From Phormidium tenue FACHB-1050 (GTDB lineage: Bacteria > Cyanobacteriota > Cyanobacteriia > Pseudanabaenales > Pseudanabaenaceae), in contig NZ_JACJQY010000004.1 in assembly GCF_014696925.1 (NCBI RefSeq), positions 62,001 through 126,000 on the forward strand: a stretch of DNA of 64,000 nucleotides. Direction: 5' to 3'. Made by a program: the position numbers and the translations under genes. Below the pieces are notes generated by a model. That model was not told where the DNA came from. It ran no database searches and saw only the letters and a program-made list of their open reading frames with translations. Positions 9,491 through 17,189 of the stretch are shown one piece after another (the first letter of the stretch is position 1; every line of letters begins with the position of its first letter).

Positions 9491-10561
9491 TTATTGATCT
9501 TCTTCAATAATTTGTAAACGAATTGTCCGCCCTGAGCGATCATTCCCAATCTGTACCGCGACATTTTGGCTAGCTAAGGAATCAAGAGAGTTAAGCAAAT
9601 CGATTAAATTCGGTGTACTTGCACCCGCTTCCACATATAACTGATCGGCTGATGTCGAGACACGCTTCCATGTGCTGTATAGCTTTGCGATCGCCTGTTC
9701 CAGTTGTGAGGCTTGGCTAACTAAATCCGAGGCAAGTTTGAGACATCCCAATCTGAGGGCTTCTTCGAGGGCAAGATCGATATTAACGGAACGGTTTGCG
9801 ATCGCTTGGACTTGACCAGTATTAGTCAAATATTTAGTTAGCCTTTGAGCATCAGCCGTGACAAGTTTAATATTATCCAAATCAGAACCATCGGCGATCG
9901 CCTGTTTGAGTGGAGTTTGATAGGCTTCAGGCAGTTTATCGATTTCGCGTACTAGGGGCGCAACGTAGCGTGTGGGAATTGTATGGGCGGCAATTTTCTC
10001 TTTTAGCTCATCGGGAAGATGATCAGAACTCATTGATGTCCATTCATCGGAAAGTTGCCGAACTTCGCGACGGGTAATCTTTTCGCCATTTCTTGCCGCA
10101 TCCACAATCAATTGCTGTACTTCCGTAGAAGCTTGGGCAGTTTCCAAAAAAGCTCTCTTACTAAATTGACGGATATCATCCGCATCTAGCTGACCATCCG
10201 CCATTAAGGTATCGGCACTGTTAGCTAGTTGAATCCATGAATAAGCCTGAGACTTGCTAATTTCGCGTTCTTGAAGCCATTTTAAAAATCCTGTACCGCG
10301 CCCTTCTCCATTCGCTTTTTCGCGATCGCGTACAGTCCGTAAAATTCTACCGCGCCAAATATCGGTCTGCAAATCAAAGCGATCGCATACTTGCCAAGCC
10401 TGATCAACTTCAGCTAAAAATTGACCTTCCGCTAAACCTTCATCATTAGGATCTGGCAAGTTAAGCGAAAAATCTGTTAGATCAAGACTGACTAAAGCTT
10501 CATTGGGAATGGAGGCAACGGAAATTGTTTCGAGTACAGATTCGCTCACGGACACAGACAA
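9491..10561 (-). CDS. conserved protein of unknown function with helical DNA-binding-like N-terminus
   Basis: I do not recognise a characterised family. The 356-aa protein is soluble and mostly helical. Residues about 50-115 (QAWQVCDRFDL...GFLKWLQEREISKSQAYSW) recall the DUF3102-type segments found in phage and plasmid proteins with a helix-turn-helix character (EISKSQAYSWIQLAN). The middle holds helical segments starting MSSDHLPDELKEKIAAH and a tract LEEALRLGCLKLASDLVSQASQ, and the C-terminus is acidic. No enzymatic motif is visible. Similar proteins exist in cyanobacteria as far as I recall, so the gene is likely real. It stands alone between repeat-filled gaps. Confidence 0.6.
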   Translation of the reverse strand: MSVSVSESVLETISVASIPNEALVSLDLTDFSLNLPDPNDEGLAEGQFLAEVDQAWQVCDRFDLQTDIWRGRILRTVRDREKANGEGRGTGFLKWLQEREISKSQAYSWIQLANSADTLMADGQLDADDIRQFSKRAFLETAQASTEVQQLIVDAARNGEKITRREVRQLSDEWTSMSSDHLPDELKEKIAAHTIPTRYVAPLVREIDKLPEAYQTPLKQAIADGSDLDNIKLVTADAQRLTKYLTNTGQVQAIANRSVNIDLALEEALRLGCLKLASDLVSQASQLEQAIAKLYSTWKRVSTSADQLYVEAGASTPNLIDLLNSLDSLASQNVAVQIGNDRSGRTIRLQIIEEDQ

Positions 10562-10691
10562 CCTTTGATTTAATAACTTTGCAACACAAGCAACATAAAA
10601 GTTGCCCGTCTCATATAGTAACTCACCTTACGCAGAGAGAAGATTTGTCCTCAGTCCCAATACTTGTCTCTCTATCACACATATTGTGAAT

Positions 10692-10826
10692 GCCCTGCAC
10701 TCAAGTGCAGGGCGTTCGCTATAAAACCCTTTGAAACGGGTTAAACGGGTTGATTTTGTTCAGTCATCTTTAGATGACTTTAGCTTTTAGCCAAGAGCTT
10801 GAGTTCTTGGATTTTCTTTAGCGAAC
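10692..10826. mobile_element. possible IS200/IS605-type remnant or PATE without transposase
   Basis: A chain of short hairpins: GCCCTGCAC-TCAA-GTGCAGGGC at 10692, AGTCATC-TTTA-GATGACT at 10762 and CCAAGAGC-TTGA-GTTCTTGG at 10793, bounded by the inverted pair GTTCGCTA (10714-10721) and TAGCGAAC (10819-10826). Tandem small hairpins of this style occur at the ends of IS200/IS605 elements and their transposase-less relatives. The right boundary reaches into the final codon of the permease gene. Assignment to that IS group is inference from style, not from a match. Confidence 0.4.
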
Positions 10827-11807
10827 CTGAAAATTGATGAATAGGCAGCTTAAAAACGTTAACTGGGCGGTCAGTAAAAATATATAGATGACTGCACGTT
10901 TTTTGAAAATCGTTAAAATCAAGCCGATCGCCTTGAGATCGATAATTGGGCCAAAAACGAGAAATGCAAGCAATGAGCCACCCGTAAAGGTTGCGGCAAA
11001 GGATAGAGCAAAAAATGCATCCACCGTCGAGCAGATCGAAACGATCGCCGCCAAAATCATCATCGCTAAAATCGAACTAACTGGCCCCTGACCTAAACTC
11101 AGAATAATATCGCGCGGAACCCAGACTTGGATAACGGCGGCGATCGCACTACCCATTACCAAAATCGCCCCTAATTCTCTCGTTTCTGCGAGGGTATTGT
11201 CTAATAAGAGATTTAGGCGATCGGGCAAGGATTTAGTTACAACTTGATTGCTAGTTGATACATAACCCGCAAAATCTAAAGGTTGGCTACGATCTTCACC
11301 TAAAAAGAATGTCCCCACAGGCACAGCACCTGCTTTGACTTTGGGTGCTGGTAAAGCGATCGCAATATTGGGTTGCAAAATGGCGCGTAAATCCTTTTGA
11401 GAGCTAAATACCATCGCCACAATGTTGGCAACCATAAATGACAGCACAACTCGTAAAACTGCAATTTCAGGCTGATCGCGAAAGGCTGTCCAAGTTGCCC
11501 AAATCACCACAGGATTGATCGTTGGCGCAGCCATTAAAAAACTTATCGCCACTGAGATTGGCGCACCCTGCGAGATTAGCCGCCTAGCCACAGGCACATT
11601 GCCACATTCGCACACAGGAAACATAAATCCCAGTAGGCTACCCGCTAATGCGCCTAAAAATGGATTTTTGGGTAAAATCGCGATCAGTTTCCGCTCATCT
11701 ACAAAGATTAGTAAAACTCCCGACAGCAAAACCCCCATCAACAAAAATGGTATCGCTTCCACAAGGAGGCTTAAAAACAAAGTAAAGGCGCTAAGAAGTT
11801 GGTTCAT
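10818..11807 (-). CDS. permease, DUF318 / ArsP-type family
   Basis: Polytopic membrane protein of the family that includes ArsP (export of trivalent organoarsenicals) and other poorly defined permeases. The 329 aa carry the family signature MFPVCECGNVPVARRL (Cys-Glu-Cys-Gly-Asn near residue 62) followed by SFLMAAPTINPVVIWATW, and a second half with DAFFALSFAATF. About eight to ten helices are visible. The Cys pair is consistent with thiophilic metalloid binding, but the substrate is not established. An arsS gene lies 30 kb away and is not an operon partner. Confidence 0.85.
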   Translation of the reverse strand: MNQLLSAFTLFLSLLVEAIPFLLMGVLLSGVLLIFVDERKLIAILPKNPFLGALAGSLLGFMFPVCECGNVPVARRLISQGAPISVAISFLMAAPTINPVVIWATWTAFRDQPEIAVLRVVLSFMVANIVAMVFSSQKDLRAILQPNIAIALPAPKVKAGAVPVGTFFLGEDRSQPLDFAGYVSTSNQVVTKSLPDRLNLLLDNTLAETRELGAILVMGSAIAAVIQVWVPRDIILSLGQGPVSSILAMMILAAIVSICSTVDAFFALSFAATFTGGSLLAFLVFGPIIDLKAIGLILTIFKKRAVIYIFLLTAQLTFLSCLFINFQVR

Positions 11808-11881
11808 AGTTGGGGATTACACACTACCAGAGACTAGCTATCTATAAGGATGCAAAGCACCCCCTTTGATTTCTATGCTTT

Positions 11882-12000
11882 AGCTTTAATACCAAAACAT
11901 AAAATGGCATAGCCATTTTATGTTTTACAACCCTTACTGGGTTTGATTTTCAATCCACAAAAGTGCTTATACATTTTTGTGGATTGGGATAAAGCCTGTG
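11882..12000. repeat. family D element, copy 1 (two stem-loops plus linker stem)
   Basis: Hairpin 1 (11894-11926) has arms AAAACATAAAATGGC and GCCATTTTATGTTTT with ATA at the tip. Then comes a mini stem AACCC-TTACT-GGGTT, then hairpin 2 (11951-11986) with arms CAATCCACAAAAGTG and CATTTTTGTGGATTG. The same layout returns at about 13690 and 51670 with different but still pairing arms. It lies in the 465-bp gap between the divergent permease and HEAT-protein genes. The rest of that gap (12001-12272) is AT-rich and probably holds the promoter of the HEAT gene; no other feature was seen. Confidence 0.75.
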
Positions 12001-12272
12001 CTGGATTATTGATTTTAATTTTTAGCTTAACAATTATAGGGGCTTATCCAAAGCTTTATAGAATTACTCGAACCATCGATTGGCTTTGAAAGCTTTGTAA
12101 AAATTGACTTTTATAGATCATCTAAGTCCTCAATCTTCATAAAACACTGTAGGTTTTTAAAATTTTTGGGACTCTTCTCGTAAAATGTAATGTTAAAGCA
12201 GTAAAGCTCAAGTTTGCTGCAATGGGTAACGGGACTAAACCATGCACCAATGCTTAATAGGACACAGCCACT

Positions 12273-13454
12273 ATGACCGCACCAGATCCGCAACTACCCG
12301 CAATCCCTAACAATTCTAAAATCACTCCACCTAAGTTAGAAGATTATCGGATTCCTGTGTCTCCCGGATATGCACTTCCCGAAGATCGTTATGTGATGTC
12401 TGCACCAGATTTGGGGGGCGAGTCAGCAATTTTAGCTGAGTTCGACGCAGCCGTGCGTTCTGACCAATTTTCACTAGCCTTACAAAAACTGATCCGTTGC
12501 CGTGACAATGTCTTACCAGCGTTGCTAGAGCGTCTCGAAAGCGATGAAGTTGCCATATCCAAAAAAGCGGCGATCGCCTTAGGCTATTTGCGATCGCCTG
12601 TAGCGATTCCCCCTTTGATTGCCGCTACTAAAAATCCTCACCGTCAAATTCACTGGCAAGCCGCCGCCGCCCTAAGCTGGATTGGTAGTACAGAGGCAAT
12701 CAGCGCTCTCGTACAGCTATTACATCATCCATCCATTCAAGTTCAAGCAGCCAGCGCCAAAGCTCTGAGTCGAGCAAGTTTACCTGCGGTATCGCCCCTA
12801 GTTGAGGCTTTAAAAAATAGTGATGACATGGTAAAAGTTCATGCTGCTCACTCCCTTGGGCAAATTAGTTCACCCCTAGCGGTTACCACCTTAATCGAAG
12901 CTCTTGAGCATGGTAGTAAATCGGTTCGTTTTGAAGCAGCTTGGGCGTTAGGTCAGATCAAATCCCCTCTATCAGCCAATTCCCTAGCGACTTTACTTAC
13001 TGATAGTGATATTAGTGTTCAGTCTCAAGCTGTGCAAGCACTCAAGAACATTGGTGTTCCCGCAATTTCACCTGTGGCAAAAATGCTCAGCAATCCTTCT
13101 AGCCATACGCGCAGCGTTGCCGCCCGTACCTTAGGGCAGATTGGTATGGAGGAGGTCGTACCACTGCTTGCTCAAGTCCTAAGAGATGATGAATACGCCT
13201 ATGTCCGTTGTGACGCAGCACTAGCCTTGGGGGAAATTGGCACTCATGATGCTGTATTCTATCTTTCTCAATCTCTAAAAGATCGCGATCGCTCAGTTCG
13301 CAGTGCTATTTTAAGAGCCTTAGCGCAGGTAAACTCACCTGAAGCACAAGAAATTTTGCATAGTATCAAGCATACAGTTGCTATACCGAATTATTCCGTC
13401 TCTAATCTCAGGGATTTTGGCGACGAGTCAGACTTTACGACAATTCAGTGTTAA
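12273..13454 (+). CDS. HEAT-repeat protein (PBS-lyase HEAT-like)
   Basis: A 393-aa protein made almost entirely of HEAT-like helical pairs from about residue 65 to 370. Repeating units such as KVHAAHSLGQISSPLAVTTL, RSVAARTLGQIGMEEVVPLL and RCDAALALGEIGTHDAVFYL are plain to see. Proteins of this build in cyanobacteria include CpcE/CpcF-type bilin lyase subunits and many scaffolds; no CpcE-specific motif or phycobilisome gene is nearby, so function is left open. The ATG is preceded by a leader with weak ribosome-site character. It is monocistronic by context and followed by a palindromic element. Confidence 0.85.
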   Translation: MTAPDPQLPAIPNNSKITPPKLEDYRIPVSPGYALPEDRYVMSAPDLGGESAILAEFDAAVRSDQFSLALQKLIRCRDNVLPALLERLESDEVAISKKAAIALGYLRSPVAIPPLIAATKNPHRQIHWQAAAALSWIGSTEAISALVQLLHHPSIQVQAASAKALSRASLPAVSPLVEALKNSDDMVKVHAAHSLGQISSPLAVTTLIEALEHGSKSVRFEAAWALGQIKSPLSANSLATLLTDSDISVQSQAVQALKNIGVPAISPVAKMLSNPSSHTRSVAARTLGQIGMEEVVPLLAQVLRDDEYAYVRCDAALALGEIGTHDAVFYLSQSLKDRDRSVRSAILRALAQVNSPEAQEILHSIKHTVAIPNYSVSNLRDFGDESDFTTIQC

Positions 13455-13465
13455 ACACACTACCT

Positions 13466-13580
13466 ATAGCTGTCGCCAAGTGTATGAGGGCATAAAACCC
13501 AAGAAGAGAATGGCGGCGCTTCGCGCCGCCATTCTCTTCTTGGGTTTTGATTTTGTCCTAACACAATCGACGGTAGCTAT
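13466..13580. repeat. family A palindromic element, full-length copy
   Basis: 115 bp between ATAGCTGTCG and CGGTAGCTAT. Both ends lead inward through similar sequence (about AGGRCA then AAAACCC) to a perfect central palindrome (13496-13548) with GGCGGCGC-TTC-GCGCCGCC at its tip. The layout matches the 114-bp element at 22465-22578. It starts 12 bases after the HEAT-gene stop and could serve as its terminator. Confidence 0.85.
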
Positions 13581-13582
13581 AA

Positions 13583-13627
13583 CCAAAAGAATAAAGGCGG
13601 CGATTTGCGTCGCCTTTATTCTTTTGG
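13583..13627. repeat. second palindrome adjoining the family A element
   Basis: Near-perfect palindrome with arms CCAAAAGAATAAAGGCGGCG and its complement, around ATTTGCG-like tip bases. It abuts the right end of the preceding element, leaving only 2 bases between them. Confidence 0.8.
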
Positions 13628-13653
13628 GCTAAATATTGCCATATCAACTTTTT

Positions 13654-13670
13654 ATGTATACAGTATACAT
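13654..13670. promoter_or_regulatory. GTATAC palindrome, possible operator
   Basis: ATGTATACAGTATACAT is symmetric apart from its central base. Its 15-base core TGTATACAGTATACA is identical to the one in front of the xanthine permease gene. No intact gene lies directly downstream here; a family D element and a 47-codon coding remnant follow. It may be the operator of a lost gene. Confidence 0.45.
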
Positions 13671-13675
13671 AGGCT

Positions 13676-13798
13676 ATCTAGGTAAATTATGCCAAAGCAT
13701 AGAAAGGCTAAGCCATTTTGTGCTTTTAAAAGCCTTTCTGGGTTTGGGTTTTGATTCACGAAAGTATTGCTACACCTTCGTGAATTGGCATTACTACC
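13676..13798. repeat. family D element, copy 2
   Basis: Hairpin 1 at 13694-13726 (imperfect arms AAAGCATAGAAAGGC and GCCATTTTGTGCTTT), linker CCTTTCTGGGTTTG, hairpin 2 at 13754-13785 (arms ATTCACGAAAG and CCTTCGTGAAT). The left flank CTATCTAGGTAAATTATGCC is roughly complementary to the right flank GGCATTACTACC, and also to the right flank of the copy at 51.7 kb, which suggests terminal inverted repeats. Confidence 0.7.
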
Positions 13799-13821
13799 TC
13801 CTAATTAATAATGGGTAGATT

Positions 13822-13965
13822 GAATCAGCTCTTACTATCAGCGCTCTGATTAGACAGATTGGCGACATTTATGATGATTTCCATACCTCAGCCTTTGTAG
13901 ACGATAGTGGCATTATTCTTAGTGTTCTTACTTGGCTATTACTTACTGGCTTAAATATTGTGTAG
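13822..13965 (+). pseudogene. 47-codon coding remnant, family unknown
   Basis: An open frame without a start codon, entered straight after a TAG, reads ESALTISALIRQIG, DIYDDFHTSAFVDDSGIILS and VLTWLLLTGLNIV before TAG. The amphipathic and then hydrophobic make-up looks like the C-terminus of a real protein, possibly membrane-bound, that lost its 5' part. It lies in an otherwise AT-rich gap, after the orphan GTATAC palindrome. Chance cannot be excluded for this length. Confidence 0.3.
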
Positions 13966-14522
13966 CGAATTTTAGCTCGAATATCAAAAGCATCTTGAGA
14001 TGTTGATTCTAATAACTATTGAAAATTGCAATGTAGCACCTTTAAATAATTTGTAAAATTGCAACCATTAGATCTTTAATACAATTTGTATTCATATCTA
14101 TTGCAAAAAATATTCAAGATTAATTAATGTTATTTCAAATCATTGATTAACCAGTAAATTGCTAAGATCTAATCCACATAAAATCAATTTCTAATAAAAA
14201 TCACAAAAAATCAATTAACACTAACTACTTTTAGAGATCCACATGTAAACAAATTTTAAGCCACTAATGCAATTAGTTGATTAAACAAAAAAGTAGTTTA
14301 GAATACCGTTGTTATGTAAATATACTGTTGTAATGAGATCTGTATGGCAAATTAAGTACATTGATTTAATGTCTCTTCTTTGTCATGCAAACAATTTTTC
14401 AATCTATTTTACACTGACATTTTTTCAACAGTATTAATGTTAGTGAATAAGTGGTATAACTACCACCTTTAGATTAAGCTTATTAGTTAGTTTCGGTACT
14501 CAAAAATCAGTGGAGCAAAAGT
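13966..14522. other. AT-rich gene-free stretch before the secreted-protein operon
   Basis: About 550 bases rich in A/T, with no open frame and none of the GC-rich palindromes common elsewhere. It ends in a GGAG ribosome site just ahead of the ATG at 14523. The length suggests a long leader or an extended promoter for the downstream genes, but I could not fix a promoter. Confidence 0.5.
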
Positions 14523-15068
14523 ATGCTTAAGAACAAATTTATGAAGATGTTTAAATCACCTAGTTCTGAACTAATTACTAGATTTAACAGTCTGTGCTTA
14601 TCATTAGTTCTAATGTTGAGTGTATTTTTTGGCAACCCTATTCACGCACAAGCATCCTTAACAAATTCAATTCAATTGACTGAAAATGGTGCTGTTTTTG
14701 TTGGTTTAGTTGCAGATGCAGTTGTAGAACCTGAAGCAACTGCTGAAACCCCTGAAGCAAAAGCTGCTGCCAAACTGGAAGCAAAGAAAGCAAAAGCTGC
14801 TGCCAAACTGGAAGCAAAAAAACTGAAGGAAGCAGCTGATCTAGAAGCAGCAGAAGCTAAAGCTGCGGAAAAAGCCGCTAAGAAAGCTGCTAAATTAGAA
14901 GCCAAGAAAGCTAAAGAAGCCGCTAAGCTAGAAGCCAAGAAAGCTAAAGAAGCAGAAAAAGAAGCGGCTGAAGAAGTTTCTGAAGATAAATTGAAAGAGA
15001 CTGAAGAAACAGTTGTAGAGCCATCAACAGAGTCACCTGTAGAAAGTGAATCCACTGTTACCCCTTAG
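14523..15068 (+). CDS. secreted Ala/Lys/Glu-rich protein with 11-residue repeats
   Basis: The 181-aa protein has an N-terminal signal peptide (hydrophobic LCLSLVLMLSVFFG, likely cleavage after IHAQA near residue 44). From residue 79 to about 155 it is built of 11-residue units such as AKAAAKLEAKK, LKEAADLEAAE and AKEAAKLEAKK, with one 7-residue insert. Two DNA units of 33 bases are almost identical (14756-14788 and 14789-14821). Hendecads of this type form long helices or coiled coils and resemble group 3 LEA repeats; the TolA stem is another comparison. The C-tail is Glu/Thr/Ser-rich. Function is unknown; a periplasmic or surface protective or tether role is inference. It leads a probable four-gene operon. 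Confidence 0.8.
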   Translation: MLKNKFMKMFKSPSSELITRFNSLCLSLVLMLSVFFGNPIHAQASLTNSIQLTENGAVFVGLVADAVVEPEATAETPEAKAAAKLEAKKAKAAAKLEAKKLKEAADLEAAEAKAAEKAAKKAAKLEAKKAKEAAKLEAKKAKEAEKEAAEEVSEDKLKETEETVVEPSTESPVESESTVTP

Positions 15069-15184
15069 TCTTACAACTGAGTTTTTATTTGCTTTCTAAA
15101 TTAAGTGCTAGGGATAGAAGGACTTACCAGCTTCGCCTAGCACTTGATAAATAATCTATTCAGATCTAAATTCAAGGCAAGAAA

Positions 15185-15973
15185 ATGACTTCGGCAATTC
15201 CGCGATCGCAGTCCAAGTTCAACCTTAGTGCTTACTTAATCAGCGACGGGCCAGCAGGATTTCTATTGAGCTGGGTAGCTGGTTTCGTTGACACTTCTGC
15301 ATTTATTATTTTGTTTGGATTGTTCACAGCCCATGTGACTGGCAACATTGCATTAGCTGGTTCTTCGTTTGTTAGTGCTGACACTGAGACAACTATTACT
15401 CGTTTGTTGATGTTGCCGACATTTGTAGTAACTGTCGCTTTAACATCTCTACTAGCTCGTTATTCTCGCAGTCAGCAATGGTGCGTGTTTGGAGTTTTGT
15501 TGACTGCGGAGGCGATCGCTTTAGCGGTTTTTCTCTCTCTGGGCATGACCCTTTCACCTGCCCTTTTACTTGATGTACAAGAAGAATTAATCTTGCCCAT
15601 TGGTATCTCTGGTGTAATTGCCATGGCGATTCAAAATGCCTTGATGAAGGAAGCTAGAGGAGTATTTAAGAGCTACATTCCCACGACAGTTATGACTGGA
15701 AATACTACGCAACTAACCATTGATGTGGTGCAGTTTCTTAGCGCGAAGTTGGCAAAGTCCCAAACAGAAGCAACGGAAACAGAAGCATCGGAATCTTTGG
15801 AAAGAATTAGCCGATTTGTTCCTACGATCGCAGGTTTTGCCTTGGGTGGATTGCTTGCCGCTTGCTTTGTTTTAGTCTCTGAGTCTTGGTGGAGCCTGTC
15901 TCTGCCTTTGATTATCATTACAATTTTAGCGATCGCTGCATTTGTCGATCATAGCCGCCGAACCGCTGTGTAA
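15185..15973 (+). CDS. YoaK family membrane protein (DUF1275)
   Basis: A 262-aa membrane protein with six or seven helices. The family hallmark is near the start: GFLLSWVAGFVDTSAFIILF followed by LFTAHVTGNIALAG, and later KSYIPTTVMTGNTTQLTID. DUF1275 proteins are widespread and are thought to be transporters, but no substrate has been firmly assigned. It lies 116 bases after the 11-mer-repeat protein and 58 bases before the next secreted protein, in the same direction, which fits one transcription unit. Confidence 0.9.
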   Translation: MTSAIPRSQSKFNLSAYLISDGPAGFLLSWVAGFVDTSAFIILFGLFTAHVTGNIALAGSSFVSADTETTITRLLMLPTFVVTVALTSLLARYSRSQQWCVFGVLLTAEAIALAVFLSLGMTLSPALLLDVQEELILPIGISGVIAMAIQNALMKEARGVFKSYIPTTVMTGNTTQLTIDVVQFLSAKLAKSQTEATETEASESLERISRFVPTIAGFALGGLLAACFVLVSESWWSLSLPLIIITILAIAAFVDHSRRTAV

Positions 15974-16031
15974 ATTTCACTCCAACTACAAAACTCATCG
16001 ATCCAACATTTAAAATTTCATAGGAAAAATA

Positions 16032-16655
16032 ATGAAACAACGTCTCCTAGCAATTTGTATCAGTTTGGTAGTTCTTTTAGGACTGTTTGCTGGTAACAGT
16101 GTTCAAGCTGATCCGCTCTCTTCGCATTTAACAACTCTCATCGCTGTAGCAGATGTTTCTGAATCTCCCACAGAGTCTGAAGTATCTGAACCTGTGGCTG
16201 AAGTTAAAGCATCTGAACCTGTGGCTGTATCTGCGCCTAAAGCTGTTGATGAATCAACGAACTTACTTAAGCAATTAGAAACTGAGATTTTGCCTCAAAT
16301 TGAGAGTGTCTTGACCCCAGAGCAACAAGAAGACTTTGCGGCTAAAATTGCCGCAGGAACTAGTTTTCGTAAGGCTTTTAAGGCAATAACTCTCACCCCC
16401 GCCCAAAAAACTAAGCTAAGTACTGTATTTAAGGCTATTCCCAAAAAGGATATCTTCGCTACCCTTACCCCTGCTCAAAAGAAACAACTATTTTTGAAAA
16501 ATAAACAGCTATTTATTCCTAGTTCCGCCGAAATTGGGGCAAAAATAACTGCTGGTATGCAAATGGCAAAGGATAAGTCACCCTTAGCGCCTTCGGCTGA
16601 GTCAATAGTCGAGAAAGTTACCGCAAAAATGAAGGCTATTGAGGAAAAAGAATAA
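16032..16655 (+). CDS. secreted protein of unknown function
   Basis: 207 aa with a clear signal peptide (MKQRLLAICISLVVLLGLFA, cleavage probably after VQA near residue 27). A short Glu/Ser/Pro-Val repeat (SEPVAEVKASEPVAVSAPKA) is followed by a helical domain with two related pieces: LTPEQQEDFAAKIAAGTSF and LTPAQKTKLSTVFKAI, then LTPAQKKQLFLKNKQLF. The LTPxQ motif recalls Spy/CpxP-type periplasmic helical proteins, but no full match is claimed. Its stop is 2 bases before the next start, so translation is likely coupled. Confidence 0.72.
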   Translation: MKQRLLAICISLVVLLGLFAGNSVQADPLSSHLTTLIAVADVSESPTESEVSEPVAEVKASEPVAVSAPKAVDESTNLLKQLETEILPQIESVLTPEQQEDFAAKIAAGTSFRKAFKAITLTPAQKTKLSTVFKAIPKKDIFATLTPAQKKQLFLKNKQLFIPSSAEIGAKITAGMQMAKDKSPLAPSAESIVEKVTAKMKAIEEKE

Positions 16656-16657
16656 GC

Positions 16658-16891
16658 ATGGATAGCTTCATGTCCCATCGTCTCACCGATTGGCTATTTC
16701 TGGTAGCTGCAATAGTTGCCTCAATGGTTATATTTTCTTCGCTAGAGAAAGTTGCGCGATCGCTGTTCGTTCCATTTGTAGTTATTGCGATCGGGCTTAT
16801 TGTAGCCAAAGTTTTTTTTGGACTTACACCTCAGCATCTTTGGCATGAGTCAATTTATCTAATTCGTCGATTAGGCTCAAGTTTTTTTTAG
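16658..16891 (+). CDS. small membrane protein of unknown function
   Basis: 77 aa with two predicted membrane helices (about 10-27, DWLFLVAAIVASMVIF, and 33-52, SLFVPFVVIAIGLIVAKVF) and a basic-polar C-tail. It starts 2 bases after the preceding stop and closes the operon, since a family A palindrome follows. No family recognised. Confidence 0.68.
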   Translation: MDSFMSHRLTDWLFLVAAIVASMVIFSSLEKVARSLFVPFVVIAIGLIVAKVFFGLTPQHLWHESIYLIRRLGSSFF

Positions 16892-16897
16892 GAAACC

Positions 16898-16996
16898 ATA
16901 GCAACATAAGTTTTGCTTGGGACAAATCAAAACCCAAAAGATGAGTGGCGGCGCTTCGCGCCGCCACTCATCTTTTGGGTTTTATGTTCTAGCTAT
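16898..16996. repeat. family A palindromic element (ATAGCAA-ended form)
   Basis: Ends ATAGCAACATAAG and TTCTAGCTAT flank a perfect palindrome (16929-16984). The inner part, including GATGAGTGGCGGCGC and its complement around TTC, is identical to the cores at 25372-25412 and 49767-49808. It probably terminates the upstream operon. Confidence 0.85.
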
Positions 16997-17045
16997 CCCT
17001 TGAATAGCTATACAACAAGGCGTAGCCTTATTGTGGCATTTCTTA

Positions 17046-17096
17046 TAGATATGAACAAAAAAGCGGCGCTTCGCGCCGCTTTTTTGTTCATATCTA
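17046..17096. repeat. palindrome with TAGATATGAAC arms
   Basis: Perfect inverted repeat: outer arms TAGATATGAACAAAAAAGCG, central GGCGC-TTC-GCGCC. A T-run on each strand makes it terminator-like. It lies 45 bases before the putative operator of the permease gene. Confidence 0.85.
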
Positions 17097-17141
17097 ATTT
17101 TCTGATTTTGTAGTTATTCTAGCGGAATAGTTTTGCGAGAG

Positions 17142-17156
17142 TGTATACAGTATACA
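17142..17156. promoter_or_regulatory. TGTATACAGTATACA operator-like palindrome
   Basis: Dyad symmetric apart from the centre, located 33 bases before the ATG of the xanthine-type permease gene, a normal operator position. TGTATAC half-sites are typical of some GntR-family operators; the regulator itself is not in the window. An identical 15-mer is at 13655-13669. Confidence 0.5.
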
Positions 17157-17189
17157 AGCATATATTCCAAGCAATCTAAGCAAGAAATT

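Noticed and set aside
9331-9564. Open frames over the palindromes before the 356-aa gene
   Set aside because: They arise from the inverted repeats and overlap the end of the real gene.
14672-15055. Long minus-strand open frame rich in Ala and Ser
   Set aside because: It is the antisense of the Ala/Lys/Glu repeat gene; low complexity keeps the opposite strand open.
17133-17189. Longer N-terminus for the xanthine permease
   Set aside because: The extra codons run through the GTATAC palindrome and add no transporter-like sequence.
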